DNA of 64,000 nt from Latrodectus hesperus. Taxonomy: Eukaryota; Arthropoda; Arachnida; Araneae; Theridiidae. A model generated the notes under the pieces. That model was not told the origin of the DNA, did not search any database, and saw nothing but the letters and a program-made list of their open reading frames with translations. Made by a program: the position numbers and the translations under genes. The DNA is taken from contig CM075862.1 in assembly GCA_037975125.1 (NCBI GenBank), positions 10,356,444-10,420,443 of the forward strand, given 5' to 3'. Below, one piece after another: positions 51,249-63,481 of the stretch; within the stretch, counting starts at the first letter, position 1; the number at the start of each line of letters is the position of its first letter.

Positions 51249-51975
51249 TACAGATGTTTATGATGAAGAAACGGTGAGGGATGTAATTATGATAACGCGG
51301 GTTGGAATGCTTAATGAAGCTCGAAAAATTGCTTACAGTGAGATTCGAAGTGGTTGGCTTTGTTTCCAACGGTGATATAGTGAGAGAAGTGGATAGAAAA
51401 ACCTATGAGGATAGACGTTTCAGAAGTATCACGCATTCAGACAAATTTTAGATAGTGTTTTTTCTGAAATTGTATTAGACCGCGTAAGCTATCTCAAGTT
51501 GTGTTCCCGAAGGATTCCCAAAGTGCTCACCGAAGATCACAACAGAAGGTGTGAGATGGCAGTGACCTGACATTCTTCACAAGAAGAGGGAAAACATTCT
51601 TTCCAGAAATGAAAGCGTCCATGTGGCGCAATACTTCCTGGAAACTGCGGCGCCCAATTCAAAACAAACGGAGGGGAATACTAACTAAAGGAATTGTGTT
51701 CCTCCGTGGCAGCTCGTGGCCAATGCTACTGGTGACACTCATATGGTAATTCAATACTTTCATTGGGAGTAGTTCGATCACCTGTCATACAGTCCAGACT
51801 TGGCACCGACTTGATCCTGCAAGCTCGACGGCAAGAGATTTGGATCCGGCAATGAGGTGAAGAATGATGCGCAGTCGCGGTTATGATTATTGATGGCAAT
51901 CTTCTATACGGAAACCGTAGGAAAGCTGATAACCAATAATGAGGGTAATTCCAAATTTTATCAAAACTGCAACAA
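51249..51975 (+). pseudogene. decayed mariner-type transposase
   Basis: Plus-strand fragments in shifting frames match mariner landmarks in order: a DIVREVDRK then YEDRRF stretch near 51390, CSRRIPKVLTEDHNRR near 51510, NKRRGILTKGIVFL near 51670, YSPDLAPT near 51788 and FYTETVGKL near 51905. At the second catalytic region the expected Asp codon reads GGC (Gly), and stops and frameshifts occur throughout, so it is inactive. Terminal repeats are not recognisable. It begins just right of the family-C SINE head. The assignment is from remembered family motifs. Confidence 0.78.
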
Positions 51976-52515
51976 AAGTAATGCAGTAACTCTAATAATT
52001 TTTCCGATTGCAATTTATTGAACATGAAATTTGCCACTGAGATAGCAAAGCGTTGTAGAAATATCAAGCAGAAAATCCATCTTTTCGGAAAGCAAATTGA
52101 ATGATCTAATGCGTTGCAAGCAATTTTATTGAGTATTTTAGAATACGTTATATTCGCACACTCCCCCATAAAATAAAATGGAGTATTCCAAATGTAAAAC
52201 TCTGTTAAAAAGCAACCAAAGAAAAAGGAAGAAAAGGTTCTGGAATTTCCTGTTTACTTCGACTTTTTATTTATCTATAGAAATTGTTTTTGCTTATAAT
52301 GATGTTTTAAATTATACTTTTATATTTGTCAACAAACTTTTTGCATTTTCTTCTCGTATTCTTATAAAGGCATAACGGAATTCCCATGCATCACTGCATT
52401 TAGGAATTTAAATGCTTCTAAATAAATCTGTATTTATCGAAATGCAAATCTCTAAATTCATCACATGTTATTTTAGTAAATTTATTTTTAAATGTAAATT
52501 GTAAATGGCTTAGAA
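51976..52515. other. AT-rich DNA, probable remnant of transposon 3' region then unique sequence
   Basis: The mariner similarity fades after 51975 and no inverted repeat end is found. The rest, up to the microsatellite, has no recognised feature. Confidence 0.4.
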
Positions 52516-52848
<333 letters not shown>

Positions 52849-53545
52849 GTGTTTATTTTAGAATTATCATTTTTCTAATTTCAGGAAGAGAACAAAATTA
52901 GCATGAAAGGAAAAAAAGGGTAATTTTTAATTAATTGCAATTACACCATTTTTATAAGCATGTCGATTAAAAAATTTGTTTAACATATATCAACTTACAC
53001 ACATACATTTCTAAAATAGGGTTTTTAAACAAGCCAATTTTTTAATAAAAGAAAATAACACTTCGCTCATGTGTAAAAAAGACTATATAAATTACAAATT
53101 TAAAAATGCTCAGAAATTAATCATTTTTATGATTAAATCATTATAGGGTAAATACAATGCATAGTAAATAAAACCGATCATTTAAACTTTCAATATTTTA
53201 AATTATGTTGAAAAAGTGTCTATAACTTTAACATGTGTTACTATGGAAACACAACATTAATCGTATTGTAGCCTTATTGAATTTTGATATCGGCAGCCAA
53301 TTTAAAGAAATGCACCATCAATCGAAATAAAATTAAATTATTGATATTTTATTTCAATAATATTAAAGAAATTAATGTTTGAAATTAAAATCAATAACCA
53401 ATTTTTTAACAAATTATTTATTTCTTGAAATATATATATATATGTGTGTGTGTGTATGTGTGCTTTCTATTAATCTCAATTGCAGAAAGTATGCAACACA
53501 TAAAGCAAATATATCACATTTATTGGCATACATTTTGTTTTTAAA
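52849..53545. other. AT-rich DNA with a small (TA)n-(TG)n tract at 53430-53462
   Basis: No gene or transposon end recognised apart from the small microsatellite. Confidence 0.5.
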
Positions 53546-53549
53546 ATAA

Positions 53550-53740
53550 AATGACCACTATGGCCTAGTTGGTTAAAGGCTGGTTGTCGGAAGGTAGTGA
53601 GTTCAAGTCCTGACCCAATCGCAAATCCTTCAGAGCCCCGAGGCACGCCCTCTGGGCTCCCTACTCTATATGGTGAAGTCTTGTACTGCTGATAAAGGGG
53701 GAAAAATCCCAGATGCTGTGAGTTAAATATGTGCACAAAA
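53550..53740 (+). mobile_element. SINE family F (tRNA-derived)
   Basis: TGGCCTAGTTGG (53561-53572) is an A box and AGTTCAAGTCC (53600-53610) a B box, spaced as in a tRNA. A G+C-richer body with GAGGCACGCCCTCTGGGCTCC follows to about 53740. The 3' boundary and flanking duplications are unclear. The minus-strand open frame across it is a shadow. Confidence 0.7.
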
Positions 53741-54067
53741 ACTAATGCATACTTAAAACTAATTAATGTGTAAATCGTATAGTAATTTTGTATTATCAAA
53801 ACCCTTATTATTTTTCTTTTTACTGATTGCGTAATTAATTTGGGTTGATTGTTTTGAAAAGCAGTTAATGATTTTGATTCTGACACAGTCAAAAATCAAT
53901 TCTCAGAAACATGTAAGGCTTAATATCTCTTTGGATGTATGATTTGATAAAAAAAAAAAGATGCTGGATCAGAAGTCGACGTTGTTATTATCCTACCTAA
54001 AAAAAGAAACGAACATATCCAGTGCTTAAGGATTTAAGTAAATTGCGAATCTCCATAAACGCCCACG
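53741..54067. other. AT-rich DNA, nothing seen
   Basis: Unique sequence between the SINE and the hAT-type element. Confidence 0.5.
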
Positions 54068-54075
54068 CACTAGAT

Positions 54076-54666
54076 CATGGGTTCCCAATTTTTTTCTTGT
54101 GGACCACTTTCAAAGTTTTACTATTTTCAGTAGACCCCTTGCTGCTGCATTTGTACTGTATTCCCAAAACTCCTAAAAAATATCACCCTAAATTGGGGGT
54201 GTTAAGAAACAAAAGTAGCACATTTTCTTGTGTCCTATTGATTAAAATAATATTTGTGGTTATAAAAAATTATAAACATTATTACAAACAATCAACAATG
54301 AACTCTGAAATGTAAATCAACAATAAAAGATAGTCATACTTTTAATGAGACGGCACACGGGAGGCACTTTGCAAGTCTCGACATGTGGTGTACACTTGTA
54401 CTATTATCTATTGTTCTATTCAATTCTGTGTTTGAACTGAATCTCGAATATTTTTGAGTACCCACCTAGTGAATGATCCTACCTGCCTATGTTGATAGGT
54501 AAATCCAAGCCAAAATTTTTGTTCTTTATTATGAAAACCAGAAAATGTTTCGTGGACCCCCACTTACAACTTGTGAACCCCTGTTTTCTTTTCACATCTA
54601 GGTGGACCCCCGTGTGGTCTCCTATGGACCCCTGGGGGTCCACCTGGACCACTTTGGGAACCTATG
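54076..54666. mobile_element. non-autonomous hAT-type transposon with 8-bp target duplication
   Basis: The left end CATGGGTTCCCAA and the reverse complement of the right end CATAGGTTCCCAA form terminal repeats with one mismatch, and GTGGACCAC words lie just inside both. CACTAGAT flanks the element exactly at 54068-54075 and 54667-54674. An 8-bp duplication with a CA-GGTTCCCAA terminus is characteristic of hAT elements. There is no transposase frame in the 591 bp; the short plus-strand frames overlap the ends and are not genes. Confidence 0.9.
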
Positions 54667-54674
54667 CACTAGAT

Positions 54675-55180
54675 GAACCCAGAACCATTGACTGTTGAAC
54701 TGTAGACCAAAGTTCTAATAATCTGGTTACAAAAGTATAAATGCAAAACATTTCCTTCTGAGTTGGTGATAATCCGCTGGGAATACAAAACTTTTTTGCA
54801 TGTAGAATGGATTGCCGCTGATGTGTATAATCAAAATTCAAAATGTTTGTTCTTAAAAACGGGAGTCCATGTGTCAGAAATTTTTTTAAAAAAGTTAATC
54901 AAATCAAAATGATACAAAAGGTAACATATTTTGAGTACAGAGAGAAAGGACAGATGAATTTTTAGATATATAAAAAAGCAAGTGAGCATAAATGAAACAT
55001 TAAAAACTAAAATATTTTTATGCTTATATTTGAAATTTCATTTCGTTTCTTTCACAATGAAGAAATTTACTAATAAACATATCTTTGGAAATGTGATTAT
55101 ACAGACATTTTTTCTTTTTCTCAGATGAAAATGGTTGTAAAATCTTAAACAGTTTTTATCTGCATCATCGGATGTATAGG
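54675..55180. other. AT-rich DNA, nothing seen
   Basis: No feature recognised. Confidence 0.5.
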
Positions 55181-55184
55181 ATTC

Positions 55185-55335
55185 TAAGCTCTGGTCTTCA
55201 AATAATCATTTCATGGGTTCGATTCCTATTGGGAGATGCTTAGATCCACTTTAAACAACTAATCCCAGTCAAATTAGCTTTCGAGATCATTTTTGCCCTA
55301 TTCCAACATTATTAGTCAACAGATCAATTACCCAA
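55185..55335 (+). repeat. SINE family A remnant
   Basis: CATGGGTTCGATTCCTATTG is a B-box region, and ATCCACTTTAAACAACTAAT then CCCAGTCAAATTAGC follows the same order as the 6.3-kb family-A copy. The head is degraded. A further B-box-like GGGTTTAATCCC near 55392 may be part of another remnant. Confidence 0.5.
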
Positions 55336-55697
55336 CCGGGGTACATTTTGAATAAGGGAAAAGATAGTTTTTTTAGATATGGTAAGTGTCGGGTTTAATC
55401 CCATCGACTGCTGATCAGTTGCAGAGTAATGTTTGGAGCTCTAGTGAAGGTACTAGTGTTGAATATCTAGTGCCCTAACTACAGATCATTGTATTATTCA
55501 GATAGCCTATGCATGTTTCCTACTATTTGTAGTTCAAGGGGAGTTCCTCAAATGTGTGCGGAAAGTTTGCAGGTCAGATTTCGAACTCTTCACTTGAGTA
55601 TTGTTAAAAACTACGAAGAAACTCTCGGTATTTAGCCGCGTTGATTGGCAACAGTAGGCAGTTAAAAATGTTATACAATACATAATGTACCATGGAC
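55336..55697. other. mixed-composition DNA, possible old repeat debris
   Basis: Words such as GGTAAGTGTCGGGTTTAATC at 55.38 kb hint at a degraded SINE, but no head, tail or duplication can be fixed. No gene seen. Confidence 0.35.
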
Positions 55698-55708
55698 TAG
55701 TCGTAGGA

Positions 55709-55940
55709 TGGGCGCTCCGTGGCTGAGTGGTCAAAAGGCATCAGTGCTAATCGCTTGAGAGCGTAGGAGTGTGGGTTCGATTCCCACCGTGGCCCTGGGT
55801 GTTTTCTTCGTTATTCTTCTGTGGTTGTACATCTGTCATTGTGGTATTTGTCCTAATATCGACGAAGACTTACAAGCGGATTTCAAGAATCAAGCATACA
55901 AGTCTGAATCTATGTAATGTGATAATAAATAAATAAAAAA
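55709..55940 (+). mobile_element. SINE family E, tRNA-Ser(GCT)-derived, intact, with 11-bp target duplication
   Basis: The head GGGCGCTCCGTGGCTGAGTGG, the anticodon-loop-like TGCTAATC and the B box GGTTCGATTCC (55774-55784) are as expected for a tRNA-Ser(GCT)-like ancestor with a long variable arm. The body and the AATAAATAAATAAA tail match the reverse copy at 23.2 kb. TAGTCGTAGGA is repeated exactly at 55698-55708 and 55941-55951. Confidence 0.93.
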
Positions 55941-55951
55941 TAGTCGTAGGA

Positions 55952-57204
55952 CTGGATCCCGTCCATTCAATCTCTATCAGTGTTGATCATTGAAAAAGGG
56001 AGCTATATTTTCCCATGCATATTTGTGTTGGGACTTTTCCAAGATTTTAAAATGCTATAAAAGTATGTGAATCTGCTGTCTTTGAAATGTTTTCCAGGAT
56101 AGGCGATGAGAATGATTCAAATGCCAACATCGAATCTAATCGATCTTCGTTATGAAACCAATCAATCGATATGTAAAACACATTTAAAAGTGCATCTAAC
56201 GGTGAGAATGGAAAATATGTAAAAGCATATATACTCTAGAGGTCAATCCACAACAGACACAAGAATTCTTCAAAATGGGAAGGAGATCGAAACAGACCAC
56301 CGACCACCACGGCTAAACCGCGATGCTTTTTGGCCAACCCCTTTCCAACGTGCACGGGGAGACGATTTTACTCGGAAAATAGTTTTTGAAAGGTATTACA
56401 AAATAGAGAAAGAAAACGTAACAGCTGCTCAAAATCAATAGAAAAAAATCATTTTGGGACAATCGCTTTGGCGATGGAGACTGAACACGCCCGAGTCTGA
56501 TAGAATACTTTCGCATTTTCTCCTCTGTTTTCTTATGTAAAAAATGGGATGAAAGCTAGTCTTTTCCCTTCGAGCAGTTGATCTATGAAGACTGGATTAT
56601 TTAATCATATTCGAATATAGTTTCGATTATTTGTATAGAGTCCGATGAGTTGAGCTTAGAAAAGTGTCAAAATAAAAGGATGTCAGCGTTAAATTTGTAG
56701 TGCGATAAAATAAAATATTTCCAGTGTCAAAATTAGACAAGCATTCATTTTTAATCGTTATTAAATTATACTTATAGTACTGTATTTAACGTAGAAATAA
56801 TCTTCCCGTACGTATACAGGCTCTTTCAAGTATTCATTTTCCCTTTCGATTCGATTAAATCAGTTTTTCCTGCATTGTTTTTTTTCACTTTTTCTGACGA
56901 TCAAAGCCGCTAACTAAAGCTGATAGTTTCATTACTTAAAGCCATGGCTAAGTGAGGTAGTTAATACCTGATCTGAGGTTTAACTTTCCCAAACGTTTAC
57001 AGTATATCAGAAGAGTAACAATTAAGAATATTTAACGAGAATAAGCTATCAAAATCCGATTATCTTTGGTTACAATGGACATAAAACCTGACACCTTTCA
57101 GAAATAAATGCTGTTCTGTGCCAAACAATTGCAACTTCCTTTTAATGACATGAAAAATTGTCTGCTTTCTTTTATATTAGTATTCTGTAATTGCATAGAT
57201 TATA

Positions 57205-57205
<1 letters not shown>
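55952..57205. other. unique DNA, no gene seen
   Basis: A lower-AT patch at 56.25-56.53 kb contains GACCACCGACCACCACGG (two Gli/Ci-like half words) and a minus-strand ATG frame of 67 codons with a hydrophobic middle. I do not recognise it and give it no function. Confidence 0.35.
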
Positions 57206-57209
<4 letters not shown>

Positions 57210-57285
<76 letters not shown>

Positions 57286-57330
57286 GTGTGTATGTGTATA
57301 TATATATATATATATGTATGTGTATGTATG

Positions 57331-57424
<94 letters not shown>
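57210..57424. repeat. compound microsatellite (TA)n-(TGTA)n-(TG)n
   Basis: About 65 bp of (TA)n, mixed TATG/TGTA units, then about 85 bp of (TG)n. Frames through it are artefacts. Confidence 0.97.
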
Positions 57425-57428
<4 letters not shown>

Positions 57429-60235
57429 ATTCAGTTTTTTAAGCCTACTCTTAAAAAGATCGAGTGGATTTCACTCAGAAGGAATGAAATTTCCCTCTTT
57501 CATTTTGACAAAACTCAACCAATCTTTAAGATAGAAATTCAATTTTTTGAAAGATCCAGGTAAACTACTCCCTTTAAAGACAGTAACAACAAATCGCTTA
57601 AAGGAGTAAATTAGATAGAAAAAAAGAGTGAATTTCCATCTTTTATAGAAGTATTGTTGATTTTTTTTTATATTGACAATTTAGTGCAGAAATTAGATTT
57701 TAAATTCTTTATTTTAAGGAGTTATTTTTTTGAAAATTACAATATAAAGATATGATTTCTTGTTTCAATAATATAACAGGACAATTGAATATGATATTTT
57801 AATTGATTTTGATAACTATAGTGGCTTTTAAATTGCATACAATATTAAGCAAATTGCTTAGCCATTTATTACATTAATTATATCTATTTAGTTGTACGTG
57901 TGAATGTAGCACTCTCAAGAAAAAATCGTCACACTACTTATTTTTCAATTTAGTTTACTATGGGCCTATTAAGTGCAAAACTAATTTTTACAACATTACA
58001 AGTGTACAACAAATTGTATACAATTTAAACAATACATAAATAATTTATATAACTAAATATAATTTTAGTTCTTTTGAAAAAATCATTTATATGTATAGTA
58101 TAGCTAAATATTTGGTTTTGAAGTTACATTTGCTTAACAGATTATTCTGTTGAACAAAACTGACGTATGTTTTGGCAAATAAATTTTATTTTATGGTATA
58201 CATTCCATGTTTAGTTTAAACAGAAAACAACTTCAATAAAACTAAGAATGAAATTAAAAATAAAATGCAAGATTATACGAAAATCATTTATTAAATTTTT
58301 AATACAGAAAAAAAGTTCTAAATAAAAAAATATGTATACAGAAATTCTTATGTTTATTATGTCAAATTAATATTGGAGCTTAATTTCTTTGAATTGACAA
58401 TTTAATAACATAAAATAAGAATACTATAAAAATAAGAATAAAAAGATAATATGCAGTTTAATGCATACACTGCGCAAAATTTAGATCTTGATAGCATATT
58501 TACGAATGTACTGTTTCAATTAAAGTCCCAAAAAGAATGGTATTCTCATTAATTAAAACTTAGTAATTGAAGTTAGTAAATTAATGATTATTTAGTAGTT
58601 TTTGAAAAATTTTATAAGAATGTATCAAAAATGATAAATTATTGATATTCAATGAAACAATTGCAAAATAATTTTGGATATTTACTTTGTTACGAAATAG
58701 GTACAGCCCCTATCATAATTTACAAAATGGAATGTTAAACATTAAATATAAATACATAAACATGCATGCATAAGTTTATTTCTAACGTTAAAGCATTTTT
58801 GAATCAATCAACTGTAACTGAAAAATAGGTTAAAGTAAATGTGTGTGTGAATAATATTTTTACAAATTACAACAAAAAATTTTGAAACTATGCTATTGTA
58901 TCACATATACTAATATTCAAAAGTAAAATGATTTTTAAAAACACAAGATAAAACTACAATATAATAAAAGACATAAGCAATACTGCATATTTTGTAAAAT
59001 ATAGATTTTAATTGCTATCTTTTGGATCATGTAATCATTAAAGAAATATCACAAAATAACAATGAGATCTTTCTTCCATTTTTATATAAAAAACCTTTCT
59101 CTACAAAATTTCAACTAAATTTTTTTGGCATTATAATAATTAAAAACGTCATATTCCCATGCAATTAAGAAACTTGGAAATGCATGCACAGCATGTTTCA
59201 TGTGGTGAAGATACTATGACATATTAGATATTACGTGTCCACATATCTTTCGCCTACCTATGCTGATTCTGTCAACCATTTTATATCCAATACAGTTTTT
59301 CTGCAAAACAACTTTTTCAAAATGCACGATACCTACAGATTATCCTGATGCAGCCTATTTCAAATTGTTTGGCCTGTGAACCTTTATCTTCTTTTCAAAA
59401 GAAACTGTCCTTGCTGTCGTGTTTTGTTTGTTTCGTCTCCAATATGATTTGCCTATCTGTTCTGTTCTTTCGTAAATAGAATTCTATAAGTTACATGAAA
59501 AATCTTGTCCTGGTCGATATCTTTGTTCCAAGGAATCTATTTGACTTTTTAACAGCACGCACTTTACTTCTTTGAGTGTGTTAGGTATTCAGTCTTTCAA
59601 TATTACACCAAACCTAGTTTCTCCTAAGTACTTTTATGGTATTCTCGATTCATCGTTCTTGAAAACAAAATTTGAACATCAGGATTTCATAACTGAAACA
59701 GTGAATGAAAAAAGATGCTTCTGTGAATCTAGATTTCTGTATTTATACCCTTTTCAAATTTTTGAACACATGATCGTTGATGAACATGTAAGATATCTCG
59801 CTCACATTTCATATATTTCTGAACTTGAACATATTTTATATGAAGTTAGTTATGGAAAAAACTATTCTCACACATAATTTTGTTAAAATAATGTGCTAGA
59901 CGTTTTAGATTTATCCAATTAAAGAATACTTTATTTTTTTTATATATATTGTTTTAAATATTTAAAAGTTAAGCATCACACACACAGTTTCTTTTCAATC
60001 AACTACGTATTTGAAAAGGCAAAATTTTAAGCAATTTTCCCGGAAAAGTTAGATTTTATTAAACTTGAAAAGAGGCGAATCTTTTTCTAAAAATGTTCTC
60101 CTTCAGCTGTTTTATTTTAAAAAAAAATATTTCCATGCATGTCTTCAGCAATAACAATTATTATATTTCATGAGATATCACCTGTTAAAATAAACGATAA
60201 AATCTCGGCACATTTAAGTGTTTCTATTTTTAGAG
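57425..60235. other. AT-rich DNA with an ATG-less open frame at 59572-59877
   Basis: No repeats with clear ends. The plus strand is open for 102 codons at 59572-59877 (containing DEHVRYLAHISYISELEHIL), surrounded by slightly lower AT from about 59.17 kb. There is no ATG at the 5' end and I know no family, so it could be a decayed coding sequence or chance. Confidence 0.35.
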
Positions 60236-60239
60236 TTTT

Positions 60240-61122
60240 CGCATAACAGTTCTTTCATAAAGCTCTGCGGTGAAAATTGTTTTACGGAGGGCGTACTATG
60301 TTCGACATGAAACTATTTCGATCGGCCTCTTCTAGCGCGGAACTTCCACTAACGGTTCCGAATTTTAACTGTCCCGTCGAATTCGACTTCTGTCACGTTC
60401 CCTCCTCAGTGATCGAGCAAGAAATAGTGACAAATCACCACTCGCACAAGAAGAAACAAAACAAAAATTTTCAAGCAACCTTGTAAAGGGATATCAACCC
60501 AGAAAAAATTATATTATTATTTTTTTTGCCCTATCTTTTAGCAATTAATATACGGCAATAAAATATACGATAATTAATAATGTGTCTGTTAAGAAGGTTA
60601 AACCAAAAACTGCGTATCTAATTTGACAACAGCATAAAAAAAATGAAACGAATCGGAGGAATATGCAGCAGTTCACATCCATCATCATTTCTAGCCAAGT
60701 AGAAAGGAGCAATAATAACAAAGAAAATAAAAACATCCCGCGGTACTCTTATCGCCAGCGCCCTCTGTTGAACGAAAACTCTACCAGCACAACTTGCTGT
60801 TGCTTTCGTCCTCTCACAAGTGGATCAGGTGCAGAAGGATCAGAAAGTACGGGACGCAGGATGCTCGGGATTTCCACCCTCTCACCACATGGATGCTTGT
60901 TGTTCAGCCTCGCGCGGATTGTTGTTGCCACTGTCGTTAGATAAATTATTTTCCGATATTTACATCTCATTATCGTCTTAATAGTTTGAAGTGTTGTCCA
61001 TAAAAAATACGGATTGTTAAATTCAACCGCTTTCGGAAGTGAGCTTATACATTTGAAAGTTACTTATTTAAAGTTTTCTTTCGCTCTGGTTCAATTATTT
61101 TTTTTACTTCTGGTAAAAAAAA
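60240..61122 (+). promoter_or_regulatory. putative promoter and 5' untranslated region of the gene starting at 61123
   Basis: AT content falls sharply here, with CGATCGGCC, CTAGCGCGG and CTCGCGCGG words. CCAGCGCCCTCTGTTG at 60755-60770 is a good CTCF-type site on the minus strand. Short ATG frames (60298-60483 and 60663-60944) occur and would be upstream ORFs if transcribed; the first begins MFDMKLFRSASSSAELPL and has coding-like composition. Neither ends at a splice donor. The position just before a start codon and exon favours a promoter. No TATA box or start site can be fixed. Confidence 0.45.
60755..60770 (-). promoter_or_regulatory. CTCF-like site
   Basis: The minus strand reads CAACAGAGGGCGCTGG, matching the AG(A/G)(G/T)GGCGCT core conserved between insect and vertebrate CTCF and a CTGG-type flank. 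It lies about 360 bp upstream of the start codon at 61123. Confidence 0.4.
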
Positions 61123-61194
61123 ATGGCAGATTTGGAGATTATGTCGCCAATCACCCAATCCATTTTGCAGTGGGATAAAGCATGTCACGATGAG
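61123..61194 (+). CDS. first coding exon of an unrecognised protein-coding gene (partial)
   Basis: ATG at 61123 sits in a good context (A-run before, G at +4). The 24 codons encode MADLEIMSPITQSILQWDKA then CHDE, and the exon ends at GAG|GTAAGA, a near-consensus donor, in phase 0. Codon use is balanced while the intron that follows turns A/T-rich at once. The segment looks amphipathic and helical (SPITQSILQWDKA) with no targeting signal. I cannot name the protein. Downstream exons lie in the last 2.8 kb or beyond; a weak candidate acceptor is at 63968. The upstream island with a CTCF-like site supports this as a gene start. Confidence 0.6.
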
Positions 61195-62823
61195 GTAAGA
61201 TTCATTTAGCTATATCTTTTTTTTTATTTTAGAAAATAAGAAGCGTAGAAATCACAATCTATTAGAAGCACGTGCTATAGTTTAAAATGCAATTTATGTA
61301 GGATGAATATATTTTATTTTATGCAAAACTCAAAAAATTCAGTATTCTATACCCTACATTTCTTTTTTGATTATTCATTTTAATATGCTTTGTTGATTTA
61401 ATCTATAAAAATGAATCGATTAAATTAAATCATTGTATTATATTTATTTAATAGAATTTTTTCGCGAATGAATAAGTTATCAAGACTTTTAGTTAAAGTA
61501 ATTTTCAATTCTATTCCTCAGAATTATTCTTGCTAGTGATGTTCATGCTAGTGAATAGAAAGTGTTTTTTAATATGTTGTACACTTAGAGCATTTGGTTT
61601 AGCAAATATCTTCCTTGTTTTTTTATAAATTAATGCATAAAAATAGCTTTTCTGGATTGCATCATATAAAATTCCGTAGCATTTATTCTTTAATATATTC
61701 CAATTTTAACATCTTACTTTTGTCACACTCACTTATAAATCTTTTAGAATAAATCATTGATACTTCTTAATAGAATCTACTCTTTAGTATATTTCAATTA
61801 CAGCACTTTATTTATCGACTAATTTTATCATGCTACTAGAGGAATTAATATATTTAAATTTATTATTTATTATTAATATATATAAATATACATTATTAAT
61901 ATATATAAAGCCTACATATACGATTGCCTAATTCTTTCATACAACCTACGAAATCTGCACTTCCATACATCACACATATAATATTTTGCTTAAGCTTAAT
62001 TAGATTAATAATATTATCACGCCTATTAATTAAATTAATTAAGGAAATTAGGTCCATTCAAATGAACTGTTCACTTATGTTACTCAATAGTATCAGTAAT
62101 TTAATATTTCGCATTCTATTGAAACTTCATTACACTCTCGTTTTTGTCGTGTTTCTAAAATTAATTCATGAAATATAAATAGATTTTCTATTGTGACATT
62201 TTTTCATACAACTCAGCAGAAATTGCTCTTTAATGTCTCTCTCAGGGCACTTTAAGAGCAAGTTAGTTATACTTTTATTTCGTGCCTTAGCATTAATGTA
62301 TAAAAATTAAGTCTATTCGATTCAACCATTTCATCATATAACTCATAAACAACTGCTCTATTGCATTTACACCATATTATTTAAGAGAAATTTAACAAAT
62401 AAGTTCATTAAGTTACTTTGCGTTGAAGTGATTTACAAAATTAAATCCATTGTCTTCGATTTACTTTTTATAAAATTAAACTGACTCTTTTTTTTTACAT
62501 CGCACTTGATCGATTGGCAACGTTCACGCATTCGCCAAACAACTATGATACATGGCTTTACTCATTATTTTGAGCCAAGTACCGTTTAAATAATGCTTTA
62601 ATGTTTATGAATATTTATGTAAGAAAATAATCATCTTTAACCACACATATTGCCAACATTCCAAAACGTATCATTTTGGCTTTTCTAATGTAAAGTATTG
62701 GAAACTATTATATTACTAAGAAATGAAATTTTTTAAATATAACTAACTATGTACTTCATTAAATTTAATAAGGATATGATTAAATTAAAAAATTTATTTT
62801 GGAAACTGAGTTGAATAATTTTT

Positions 62824-62827
<4 letters not shown>

Positions 62828-62858
<31 letters not shown>

Positions 62859-62880
62859 TATATATATATATATGTATGTA
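62828..62880. repeat. short (TA)n microsatellite
   Basis: (TA)n with TGCA and TGTA interruptions, within the putative first intron. Confidence 0.95.
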
Positions 62881-63412
62881 TAATTATATAAGCAAAAATT
62901 TTTTACATTTATAACATGTACATTAATATACTATAGAAACCCATTTTCTTCTTTTCTATTTTTTTGCTATATATTTATTTTTAATATTTCTCTATAAGTT
63001 TTAGTACGATACTGTATGTAGTGGATTAACCAGAAATAAAGTTTAACACGATATGCCGCAAAATAAAGATTTAGTGTTTTTTAAATAGCGGAAAGATTTC
63101 ATTTAATGTGATAGATAGAAAGATGTGCTTGAAATTTATTGAAAAGAAAAAAAATATCTCAACATTTAAAACTTTCTCTTGGAATAAAAAAAAATTTAAA
63201 TAATCATAAAATTGAAGCCCAATTTTGTAATTAATGTCCAATTTAACATTTTTCAATCATTTTTTTTTTACTGAAAAGGATTGTTTTGGTAGGTAAATAC
63301 ATTTGGTAATCGTACCTCACTAGACATTTTATCTGAAACACAGTTTCGCGTTTCTACCTGCGATAGACAGGGGATTCACAAACCCTTGTTTTGGTTTCTC
63401 TTATTAGTCATA

Positions 63413-63415
<3 letters not shown>

Positions 63416-63479
<64 letters not shown>
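63416..63479. repeat. (TA)n microsatellite
   Basis: Pure (TA)n within the putative first intron, followed by CTGGCTTATAAAATACC. Confidence 0.95.

Positions 63480-63481
<2 letters not shown>

Noticed and set aside
51726..52169. 147-codon minus-strand frame
   Set aside because: It is antisense to mariner transposase remnants, which are the real signal on the plus strand. It has no known motif.
55709..55795. tRNA-Ser(GCT) gene
   Set aside because: The head resembles one, but the stems are imperfect and the copy has a SINE body, A-rich tail and target duplication.
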